From assembly GCA_025201365.1 (NCBI GenBank), contig JAIXMF010000002.1, positions 1,054,001 through 1,118,000 on the forward strand: a stretch of DNA of 64,000 nt. The letters are read 5' to 3'. The position numbers and the translations under genes were made by a program. The notes beneath the pieces were generated by a model. It had not been told where the DNA came from. It saw only the letters and a program-made list of their open reading frames with translations, and did no database searches. How positions within the stretch are numbered: position 1 is the first letter of the stretch; the number at the start of each line of letters is the position of its first letter. The stretch comes from Syncephalis plumigaleata (Eukaryota; Zoopagomycota; Zoopagomycetes; Zoopagales; Piptocephalidaceae). Below, piece by piece: positions 23,401-32,947 of the stretch.

Positions 23401-24493
23401 ACAATGACTACTGGTCTCTTTCCTATGTACAGCATCCTCACTCACACACAGAGGCAGAGAGAGAGAGAGAGAGAGAGAGAAGAACCAGATCAAACAATAA
23501 AAACCTAGTAATGGTCATCATTCATCGTGTTAACACGATCAACAGCAACAACAGTGATAAGAGCTGCAATCACACGTTGGCATAGACCGTCGATTAATGT
23601 TATACTGCATATGCGAATAAAGTATTATGACAATCAGTGCACCATATCATTTGCAATAAAGTAAAATGATAAACATATATGTAGTAAATTCAAATAAACT
23701 TTACAATACGCGTTTATCAATGTGACTGTTCAAACCTGCATTCGCTTAATGAACGAGCATAACAATGATGATGATGATGGTGATCAAATGGACAGACAAG
23801 CAGTATGTATATAGACACGAAAAAGTACTGTATTCGTTGTTTTTACTTACAAGATTACGAGTCAGTAATAAGACGACGATGAATAGCGAAAGACAATAGC
23901 AACAACAACAAGGAAAAGTAACAATTAATGTCAATATATCTTGGTTGTTTTCTGGCTAACAAGAAAAGGATGAGGAAAAGAAATGGGATAAGCGTATTTC
24001 ATGTACAACAAAGACTGACTGATGCATACGACTACTGATAAGTGTGGACAAGCTATCATGTAAAAAGAGATATCAATATGAGCTAGAGGAAACCGAGGTT
24101 TCACTCGTACGAAAAACACAGCGTTAAACGTATCGATTAACGACAACTGACACCAATGAGAAGTAGATCATGATCACATTCTCACACTAACTGTGCAACT
24201 AACCCGCAGCAACTCACCTTAATGATGTTCATTAGAATTGTGTACAACAACAAGAAGACGACGACGACAACGGTGAACGTAAATGAGGGATATGCTATTT
24301 AGAAGAAATGATAGGTACGATAATAATGATAAATAGTGACTCGTGAATAATGCTCCTATCTGACTATTGTAATAAACGATACAAGGTGTTGGCATAGGCT
24401 ACTCATTCGATAGTAGTCTATTTATACAGGAGAATCAGGTTGATGTTTTCTAATCGGTACTTAACACTTCCGCCACTATTGATCCTAGATAAC

Positions 24494-24532
24494 ACACACA
24501 CACGCACACGCACACGCACACACACACACACA
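24494..24532. repeat. CA dinucleotide microsatellite
   Basis: A run of ACACACAC and ACGCAC units within the gene desert. No coding frame is associated with it. Confidence 0.9.
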
Positions 24533-25131
24533 CTTATTACTATTGCTATTCTTGATGCTATGAATTTCCACTTGGAACATAGGTGTGAATGGTTACTAAA
24601 TATTGACACATTCCTCGGAGGCAAAGAAGGAGGAGTAATATAACCGTGAGTAACTCACTCGAGAAGCAGTAACGAGGTGAATAGAACACGATCAAGTAGG
24701 CGTGTGCATTAATATGGACATGTAGTTGGAATGGAAATACGTAAAGAGAAGAATGATCAGCAGAGCGATATATATATATGCTATCATTCAAGCTTGACTA
24801 ATCCAATTCCCTTCTTTGACTAGGCGATAGTGCCATTTTCGTATTTCGCTTATTACGATTACTATATGCAAACGTGTAATATTCACATCCTCTATCACTC
24901 TCACTATTATTGTATGTTTGGACGTGCTCAATCATTAAAATTCAAATAGTTTCTATTTGTGTATTATCCAAATGATCTTCCAAAATGTCTGGGAACAAGC
25001 GATAAACGAGTTTACAATTCCGTCCCGGTAATTTCCATAATATCCGGCGGCTAATAAGGAAATTCCACAATGACCGTGCCAGTTGGATATAGGATAACCT
25101 TAGCTGGCTGTATAGACTAGACTAGATAGCC

Positions 25132-25154
25132 TATTATTAGTATTACTAATAATA
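25132..25154. repeat. 23-bp near-perfect palindrome
   Basis: The arms TATTATTAGTA and TACTAATAATA are exact reverse complements around a single central T. The palindrome is about 160 bp past the 3' end of the I9 inhibitor gene, which ends at 25312 on the minus strand. It could form a hairpin in RNA or bind a dimeric factor. Function unknown. Confidence 0.8.
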
Positions 25155-25311
25155 CAATGGCATGTAGGATAAAGAATGTTGCAACATTTGGTTGATTAGT
25201 AAAATGGATACTTGTACTATACATTTACGAATTACACTCGTTTAGACAAATAATTTATTCATCTAGAAAGCGAGAAAGCATCAACAATGATGACTATGAA
25301 TGACATCATGC

Positions 25312-25596
25312 CTATGATTTCTCTTGCTTGTTCAGAATAGCTTGGGCTTGAATGCTCACTTCACCATCGGGTTCAATATACTTGATATGTGGACTGGTGG
25401 TAAAGCTTTGTAGCATGCTAATGGGTAAAGTAGCGGGAATGGCATGGTAGCCCTTACCGATCTTGATCGAGCTCTCTGCCTTACCGCCCTCCTTGCTGAT
25501 GTTAGCGCGTAGGTCGTTGGCCACTTGATCGTCGGCACTCTCCTCCAACACGATAATGTATTTGTCGTGACCCTCTTTTAGAATATCATTCATCAT
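25312..25596 (-). CDS. Inhibitor I9 domain protein (proteinase B inhibitor Pbi2-like)
   Basis: A single-exon frame of 94 residues: YIIVLEESADDQVANDLRANI, IGKGYHAIPATLPISMLQSF and HIKYIEPDGEVSIQ. This is the subtilisin propeptide/I9 fold standing alone, as in yeast Pbi2, a cytosolic inhibitor of vacuolar proteinase B that also helps vacuole fusion. No signal peptide or attached protease domain is present, which fits a free inhibitor rather than a propeptide. The start MMND at 25596 is chosen because upstream in-frame sequence lacks an ATG. A GTAAGC donor just upstream (near 25650) suggests an intron in the 5' leader. Confidence 0.85.
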   Translation of the reverse strand: MMNDILKEGHDKYIIVLEESADDQVANDLRANISKEGGKAESSIKIGKGYHAIPATLPISMLQSFTTSPHIKYIEPDGEVSIQAQAILNKQEKS

Positions 25597-26003
25597 TGTG
25601 CTTATTAGCTACTTGTACTTGGCAATACTCGTGGTATACTGCTTACCTGATGACATGATGAACGACAAAGAACTGGTGATTTAGCAAAAAGAGAAACGAG
25701 AAACGAGTTGTCAACGACACTAGTGTCAATTGCTGTAGACTTGTGCTATACAAACGTGTAGGAAATACAGACTAGTGCTCGAGTGAAGGACGTACGTATG
25801 CACGCACGCAAGTAGAAGAATAGAGAAAAGGCCGAAACAAACGAACGAGCAAACGAACAAGAAAGAACAGGATGGTGATATAGCAGAGTAACTCGGGAGG
25901 ATTTAATGGGCTTGTCGCCGCTACTTAAATAACCCACTTAACGCAAGGCAACAGCAACGACACAATATGACGTGTCCACATCTCCTCTTTCAATCACATG
26001 ACA

Positions 26004-26011
26004 TGACGTCA
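26004..26011. promoter_or_regulatory. Consensus CRE/ATF palindrome TGACGTCA
   Basis: A perfect 8-bp ATF/CREB site, preceded by AATCACATGACA. It is about 410 bp upstream of the I9 inhibitor start and 147 bp past the GAR1 stop, so the inhibitor gene is the likelier target. In fungi such sites are bound by Atf1/Sko1-type bZIP factors in stress responses. Binding is inferred. Confidence 0.5.
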
Positions 26012-26157
26012 TATTAGTATATAGAAAAGCCCCTTGTAAACGATTTTTATAAGGATTTATTCTGCATGGCATAGTATAGCAACCACCGACTGTGAAATGA
26101 TTGTGTCGTCCTAATCATGTGACATAATATAAAAGCAAAAGAGAATAAATCTAATAA

Positions 26158-27120
26158 TTAGTAGCCGCCACGACCACCACGACCGCCACGGAATCCACCA
26201 CGGCCGCGTGGAGCACCACCGAATCCACCACGACCACCGCGAGGAGCACCGAATCCACCACGACCTCCACCGCGACCGCCGCCAAATCCACCACGTCCAC
26301 CGCGAGGGGCACCGAATCCACCACGTCCTATAATGATAAATAGAACATGATGATATTATATGAGTATATGACAGCAAACAAACAAACGAATGAATAAATA
26401 AATAAATAGTAGACTACTTACCACCTCGTGCACCACCACGAGCACCGCCACGTCCACCACCACGCGCTGATTTCTCAACTGTATAATTTATTATTAGTAT
26501 CATTATCATTATAAATAAGCAACTCATTTCTAAACTAGTTCCTTATTTATCTCTGGTTGCTTACCTTTAGATGCTTTAGGTTTAGGCAAGAATCTGTCTA
26601 GCGGTAATAATTTATCGGGTGCAATAAATACTTTGTCATCGGATTTGAAGGATCCAGCAACGACACCATCTTGCAGTTTTACCGTAAAGTAGACCTCATT
26701 CATTGGACCAAGAATCTCGTCTACTTTACCGATTTGTGTCTTATTCTCAAGGTAGATGGGTGCATTAAAGTAAGGGATCTTTGGATTGGTAGACTTGCAC
26801 ACCATCTCTCCCTCGCAAGGGTGAATGAACGCGCCCATTTCTATTAAATCGCATTGAATAATGCATAAAACAATAGTTTAGTATTACTCTACCGATATAT
26901 AGATATATAGTATATGGACAACTTACCAGTAACTGTATCTGGAGGACCAGCTGAGAAACCGGCACCACCACCACGTCCTATCGATAGTAGAGTAGAATAG
27001 TTTAATATATATATAAATAACCGAATAATAGAACGAGTTAATAGTATAATATTACTTACCACCGCGGAAACCGCCACGGAAACCACCGCCACCACGTCCA
27101 CCACGATTGCCGTATGACAT
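26158..27120 (-). CDS. GAR1: H/ACA snoRNP subunit Gar1
   Basis: Five exons encode about 205 residues. The N-terminal and C-terminal parts are Gly/Arg-rich ([17 protein letters not shown]; repeated [11 protein letters not shown]), flanking the conserved core [57 protein letters not shown] and [18 protein letters not shown]. Gar1 is a nucleolar component of the H/ACA particle that guides rRNA pseudouridylation. Four GTAAGT/GTAAGC introns split the RGG regions and the core edges; most junctions are phase 1 after a Gly codon. The gene ends at TAA 26158-26160 after RGGRGGY. Confidence 0.95.
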
Positions 27121-27783
27121 ACTATATGTTTTTTATTTGATGATCAAAGAATAAAGGGGACGTTATAGATTAAGATCCGTGCCAGTTCGTGGAAGGACAA
27201 AAGAATGAAAAAAACTGCTGATCTTGTTGGACTGTCCAGCCGTAAGAAAAAAAAGTGAGGGCGTTCAATTAAAAAGTAAGAAAAAAAGAAAAAGAAACTC
27301 AATCCAGAGTTAATCTAGATTGAAAGTGTACATGTATCTAATTAATCACCTCATTCACATAAATCATTCCTTAATTGTGCGGTTGTCATTATGTACTATT
27401 GAATCTATACACTTCAAATAACCAAGAGTATTTGATGATTGTAATTATCATTATAGAATATTGAATAATAAAATAGAACACATTAAATATGTATGTATGT
27501 ATGTATGTATGTATATGAGAACATGCGTATTTAGTGATGATTAAAGTTTAGAGACAATCACTACGCAATGGTAGTGGAGATATTAAACGAGGTGCAACTA
27601 CGACGACGAGTTAATAAGGAAATGTTGCTTATATCCACCGGACAGAGTTGCTATTGTATTCATAGACGAGAATAGCAACAGCTACAATATAATAAGAATA
27701 AGAATAATCAAACCATTATATCGTGTATATGTGATTGGCAATTAATATATGTATATATATGTATATATATATATATGAGTATT
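27121..27783. other. Intergenic region between GAR1 and CDC10
   Basis: About 660 bp, AT-rich, holding the GAR1 promoter and the end of the septin transcript. It contains a TATG tetranucleotide run (27488-27513). No gene seen. Confidence 0.55.
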
Positions 27784-29335
27784 CTAGACATTTCCGGGAC
27801 TGCTTGTGTTATTGGCATGAGTGCCATTTGGTGGATTGCCTCGTTGTTGTTGTTGTTGTGCCTCCTTGAGTGCCAACAATTGCTTGGTACGGAATGCTTC
27901 ATAGTGGATATGAGCGGTAGTTTCAATCAAGTCTTGCAAATGAGAACGTGTAAGGAAGTTACGTAGATGCACGAATTCACAATGCGTCTCATCCTCCACT
28001 AATGAGTAATACCATATATATATATATATATATGTATATATATTAGTATACTATAATGTTGTCAATAAATACAATCATACTTACCATTAATTACACCCCA
28101 TCGATTACGACGACCGCGTACTTCCTTGCCATCGACGATGACGTTCTTTTCCGAACCAACCACGGCAAATGGAATACGCTCCTTGATCGAACGATTCAAC
28201 TCTTGTTCCGTCTCGTCATCTTCTTCGCTCTCATATGGATACAGTTGAATATCATGGAATTCCAATTCCTCCTTGATCTGATCATTATCATCATTGTAAC
28301 AATTAGTTTCTATGGTAATCCACGATTATTATCGCAAACTTACTCTCGCCTTAAACGCCGTACGCTCTTCCAATGTCATCGAATCAGATTTGGCAATGAT
28401 CGGTACCACGTTGACCACTTCACTAAGCTTCTTTAACACTTGAATATCAATGGGTTTCAATCTAGATTAATAAAGCAAAAAGAAAGAAGACATTTGAGCA
28501 ATCTACATCATTATTATTATCATCATCTACACCTACGCATGACCAGTGGGTGAAATGAAGAATAGGCAACAGTGAATACGTGTGTCCTGCACGTAGCGTT
28601 CACGCGTGGCAGTCAACTCTTTACGCAGATAGACCGCATGCTGATCCTTGATATACTTAATGATGGGATCCCAGCTAAATAGTATGGAATGTGTTATTAC
28701 GGCAGATTATGAATAATATGAATGGAGTAATCACTTTGCAAATCAACTCCCTCCTCCCCTCCCCCTTCACTTACCAGTTATCATTGTTAACTTGGTCACC
28801 ATAACCGGGAGTATCAACGATAGTCAAGCGTAACTTGACTCCATTTTCATTAATTACTAGATGTGTATCAATGAATAACATTAGTAACTTGCTAATCGTT
28901 ATCCTGCCTTGTTATTATCTTGTTTCTAGCTTACAATGAGATACCGTCTGGATCTCCACCGTTTGACGCGAGGAATCCTCGGCCGAGTGACGACCCTTGG
29001 TGTCGATTAAATGTGCGGCAAATAGAGTGTTTACAAGTGTCGATTTGCCGAGACCAGTCTCGCCTGTGTAGTAGTGTTTCATTAGAATATGGAATATAGA
29101 CATCAATACTAGTTATCTTGGTAGACAACTTACCGACTAGGATAACATTAAGTTGAAAACCACGTTTCAATAGCTTCTTTTCAATCTGACTGGTAATGGT
29201 GTCAAAACCAACATAACCATTCAGGGTTGCCTATATACGAGTGTCATTGTAAGTGAACGAGTCCACGACGATGTAGCAAGTGCCAAATAGGAAGATATAA
29301 CACGTCTCGCTACTTACCTGCTTTGGTTCAGCCAT
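27784..29335 (-). CDS. CDC10: Septin, Cdc10/Spn2 class
   Basis: Eight exons encode a septin of roughly 340 residues. The start MAEPKQ joins ATLNGYVGFDTITSQIEKKL and LKRGFQLNVILVG, the Cdc10-type N-terminus. GTPase motifs are GETGLGKST (G1), DTPGYGD (G3) and AKSD (G4). The septin unique element follows (RGRRNRWGVIN, CEFVHLRNFL). The C-terminus is short, with a small Gln run and no coiled coil, which is typical of Cdc10. Septins polymerise into filaments at the cell cortex and septum. Introns are GTAAGT-like. The last intron contains a TA repeat near 28014-28032. Confidence 0.95.
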
Positions 29336-29773
29336 GATGTAGAATCAGTCAAGTAGTAACACAATAGCTAATAGATGATTGGTATTGTTTTAGTAGTAGT
29401 AGTAGTAGTAGTAATGGTAGTAGTATTAGACACGCAAACACGATGACAATAGCGATAACAATAAAAGGAGATGAGGCACGCGTAGGATGGAGGAGAATAA
29501 GCAGAGGAGAAATAGATGATGAACTTGAGCCACGCATTCACACTTCTTCACTTCAACAGTCAAGCGAATACACGAGCGACCACCTGGTAATTTTGATTGG
29601 CCAATGATGCTAACCTGTGGATGTGCCCATCCATCTCCGATTCATTTATAAAGCGTGATGATCCTATACACGCTTATTACTGCTAGAGCAACTAATCAAT
29701 AATAAAGATATGAATGGCATATGCTACATTCAATGGGTTTAAGCGTATATTAGTATATTTATTACTATTATTG
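29336..29773. other. Intergenic region between CDC10 and the DUF1749 gene
   Basis: About 440 bp with an AGT trinucleotide run (29390-29421) and no gene. It should hold the CDC10 promoter. Confidence 0.55.
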
Positions 29774-30794
29774 TTATTCCTTTGGTATGTTGAGTGTATC
29801 CATGAATGATAGAATTGTTTCTACTAGTTCAATCTGTCCTGGCACAGGAGTGACAGCATGATCCACATCTGGAATAGTCTTCAATACGGTGAATCTCGAG
29901 TAGGCAGTCTTGGCATTATTGAGCAATGTTTCTGTTTTAACATTACTCGGCAGATACTCGTCCTTTCCCGATAATATCATGGCAAGCTTTGTTTTAACCG
30001 GAGCGTAGATTGCCTTGCGTTGTTTCAACGTTAAATCGGAAGAGAACATATCATCCGTGCCTCTATCGATATTATTCAAGGGTTAGCCGACTAAGACAAG
30101 AAATGATTGTACGCTATACATAAATCTTACCCTTTATCGGCTAGTGAAAGGAATCGATTGGCGGTAACTGGGGCGAATGAGTAAGCATCGCGAGGCATCA
30201 TTTCCTCGCCATCACCTTCAGCGACCATTTTACGACCGAGAGCAATCCATTTGGCATGTTCCGGTTCTGCTGAAGCATACCATTCTCGATCGGATAGAGC
30301 GGCTTGCAATACACAACCAGCGAGCACTCGTTTATGCTTACCAAAGCGAGCATAGTGTAGTGATTGTTGACTGCCTATTTACATAAATAACATGATTAAT
30401 CAATGAATAAAAATATCATCAACATCAATGGATGCTATATTTACTTACCGGTAGAATGACCAACTAGCATGATATGCTTCTTGCCTTGCTTAATCAGTTG
30501 ATCCAACAGCAAATCTAGTTCACTCGTGTCACGCTCAATGCTACCCGTACCAAAACCGTTATACGACGAGGAGAGCGTTGGATGTACAGTTGACCAGCCA
30601 CGCTTGCCCACCGCATCCGCAATTCTAGTTGTCCAGGGCAACGAGAGCTGACCTTCCGTGAGGCCAGGCAGTAGAATCATCGCATTAGGCGTGCTAATTG
30701 GACCCGAATGGAATGCCGTCAAATGCTGCGTATTATTACCAAAGGTAAATAGAGTGCCATTTAATACGGCTGACCAAATGATAGGTGCAATCAT
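29774..30794 (-). CDS. Alpha/beta hydrolase, DUF1749 (UPF0613) family
   Basis: Three exons encode about 320 residues. The family pattern is seen in AMILLPGLTEGQLSLPW, VHPTLSSSYNGFGTGSIERD and IMLVGHSTGSQQ, with the nucleophile Ser inside GHSTG. Later LSGKDEYLP and DVDHAV supply the expected acid and histidine. The second exon starts after an AATAG acceptor and keeps GHSTG intact across the junction. The start MIAPIIWSAVLNG is the first in-frame ATG. A hydrophobic stretch upstream of it is open but lacks an ATG. The substrate of this fungal family is not known. Confidence 0.87.
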
Positions 30795-31163
30795 TATCAA
30801 TAATAGAAATAATAACAATCGATATACACTAGGAGTACTATTATTATTCTTATTACAATAGCTACAATGTTAGTATCTGTGCAGGAACAATAAACTAGAG
30901 CAGAAAACGATGGATGTCATCCTGAATGATGGAATGAATCAGATTTATTTATATATGTGAGTGAGTGAGTGCTTGTCTATGGTACCTATCAATAAAGGTG
31001 TAGATATCGAGTAAGCCATTGGTTAAGGATACTTGTAAACTATCACCCCTTTCAGTATGCATATGCAACGCTGCTATCCACCAATGTCATGCATATCCCT
31101 ATTAGTAATGACTGTCAAGTAGCCTATACCCTTTTTTTAAAAAAATAGAGAAGCCTGTAGAAT

Positions 31164-31179
31164 AAAAAACTAGTTTGAC
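31164..31179. repeat. 16-bp direct repeat (left target-site duplication)
   Basis: AAAAAACTAGTTTGAC, identical to 31542-31557. The two copies bracket the LINE fragment at 31180-31541, as expected for a target-site duplication made by target-primed reverse transcription. Confidence 0.8.
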
Positions 31180-31541
31180 CCGACTTCAACTGGAAAGCTG
31201 TCGTCACTCTACGATATAATCCACAACCCCTTAAAGCAAGTATCACTAACCATATTGCAGTCGTTAGCGCACTCTGGGCAATCCACCGTACACGAATGGC
31301 GAGTATATATGGCGACAAGCCAACTGATCACACAACCATCTTTTATATATGGCAATCCATACTTAAAGACATCATATACGCTAAACGCCGTACGGCAATT
31401 GTACAATCCTCTCTTCAATCCTTCTATCAAAAATGGCAATGGTTATCCAGCTGTCTAAGAATGGATTTCGTCAATATCTCTATTGATTAACATGGAATTT
31501 TGTTATCTTTATTCACATTAATCAATAAACACTTTTCGCAC
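31180..31541 (+). mobile_element. 5'-truncated non-LTR retrotransposon (LINE) tail
   Basis: A 362-bp insertion flanked by identical 16-bp direct repeats. It begins in mid-frame and encodes about 100 residues (DFNWKAVVTLRYNPQPL, HIAVVSALWAIHRTRMASI, FYIWQSILKDIIYAKRRTAI, SFYQKWQWLSS), ending at TAA near 31491. A short 3' tail reaches the second repeat. The LW-IHRTR and YxKWQWL pattern resembles the far C-terminus of LINE ORF2 proteins after the reverse transcriptase. Truncation at the 5' end is usual for LINEs. The perfect flanking repeats suggest a recent insertion. It lies about 155 bp upstream of the TatD-like start codon. The family is not identified. Confidence 0.65.
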
Positions 31542-31557
31542 AAAAAACTAGTTTGAC
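31542..31557. repeat. 16-bp direct repeat (right target-site duplication)
   Basis: Second perfect copy of AAAAAACTAGTTTGAC, directly after the 3' end of the LINE fragment. Confidence 0.8.
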
Positions 31558-31697
31558 ATGTTATTCCAATTCGTTTCTCTCCCTTCTCCTCATCAATATC
31601 ACCATCGACGACCATTTCCTCGACTAGTCACGACATAGGCCAGTTGGATAAGAACGCGTCATCAGCCATTGCACCAAAGTCCTCTTCATCAGAACCA

Positions 31698-32681
31698 ATG
31701 CTTTACGATGTTCACTGTCATATCATCGATGATGATCCCAGTCAATATCCACTAATAAGTCAGTTGAAAACGCAAAGGCTTTGTCTAATGGGTACATGTC
31801 CCAACGATTGGCCTAGTGTCCGCGACATGGCTAAACAATATCCGGAGAAAATTCAACCAGCATTTGGACTTCACCCATGGTTTGCCGAACGAGATGCAAC
31901 ACCACCACCAACGACAACGACAGATAATGCTACTTCTTCTTCTTCTAGTGAGCATGATATTTGGTGGTTGCCATTATTGCGCAACTATCTTACAGAACAT
32001 CCTAATGCAATTGTAGGGGAAATTGGTAAGATGCCACGTAATAAGACATAAATGATAGAGCTGATATATGTGCCATGCTCAGGTTTAGACAAGATAGCAC
32101 GGGACAGAGAGACGGGGCAACAGTATAATCAAGCACGACAGCAGGAAGCATTCGCGGTGCAATTCGATCTGGCAGCCGAGTTGACTAGACCTGTCTCCGT
32201 GCATTGTGTACAGCATCAAGGTGCACTGATGGATTACCTACTAGAACGAGCCAAGCATGCCACTAGTTGGCCACCGTCTATCATGCTACACTCGTATACA
32301 GGATCGGCAGACACGGTAAAACGATTACTACGTCTCGAGAAGCAACTTGTTCGTTCTGCATCATCATCATCATCATCGTCATCGTCATCATCCAATGATC
32401 ATTCATGTCGTACACCTCGTTTCTATTTTAGTATCTCATCTGTTATCAACGAACGATGTTGTAGGAAAACGGAACAATGGTTACGAGAAGTGCCGATAGA
32501 TCGTTTACTACTTGAATCTGACATACATAGAGTAGATCAAGTAGATCCACTAATGGAGCAAGTATGCTCGCTAGTCAGCGAACTTTCCTCCACATCATTA
32601 TCCATTGACGAGATTAAACAACAAGCATGGCAGAATGCACAAACATTCTTTGGTCCATTTACTAGCAATGCAAACTCATAA
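31698..32681 (+). CDS. TatD-family hydrolase (Scn1-like)
   Basis: Two exons (31698-32025, 32083-32681) encode 308 residues. Metal-binding motifs of the TatD/amidohydrolase fold are in order: YDVHCHIID, FGLHPWF, VGEIGLDK, VSVHCVQHQG, IMLHSYTGS and LLLESD. Overall similarity is to S. pombe Scn1, a putative deoxyribonuclease that interacts with Cut9. A run of 12 Ser (TCA/TCG repeat at about 32359-32391) sits in a loop. The frame is open upstream of 31698 without an ATG, so MLYDVHCH was chosen. The LINE insertion at 31180-31541 lies in its promoter region. Confidence 0.88.
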
Positions 32682-32947
32682 ATAATCATGAATAAATTGT
32701 AATAGTAAATAATGGTCATTGATGAGAATACTGACTACTGCATATACTAGATTGTTGAAATCTTGTATCAAGTGAATTGTTGATGATGTGCAGAATTCAT
32801 CATCCGTTTAGTGATTACAGAGCTAGCCACTACAATGATCAATAAATAGTATCTCCCTCTTTTTCTTCCTTTTATTCGCGTTACTTTATACGTGTATCGT
32901 CAATACTTTCTAGATTCAACGTTTAATTACGGATTTGCATTTCAACA

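Larger units (their letters stand above)
19822..25311. other. 5.5 kb gene desert upstream of the cyclin
   Basis: No coding gene could be supported on either strand. The region is rich in simple repeats: GATA (20131-20156), AC and GA runs (20366-20440), GAC (21463-21485), CCCTT (21824-21853), GA (22106-22120), TC (22979-23016), CA (23116-23132), GA (23455-23480) and CA (24494-24532). Open frames here are all made of these repeats. It is the longest gene-free stretch in the window and is upstream of the minus-strand cyclin, so it may be an extended promoter or long 5' leader. A non-coding RNA cannot be excluded. Confidence 0.6.

Noticed and set aside
26111-26377. Trp/Arg-rich minus-strand frame over the GAR1 end
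   Set aside because: A shifted frame of the RGG-coding exon. The correct frame gives [11 protein letters not shown] repeats.
27488-27513. Regularly repeated short units as a possible CRISPR array
   Set aside because: A plain TATG tetranucleotide run without spacers; the organism is a eukaryote.
31209-31439. Minus-strand frame across the LINE fragment
   Set aside because: The plus-strand frame has LINE-like composition and ends near the element's 3' end; the minus frame is its shadow.
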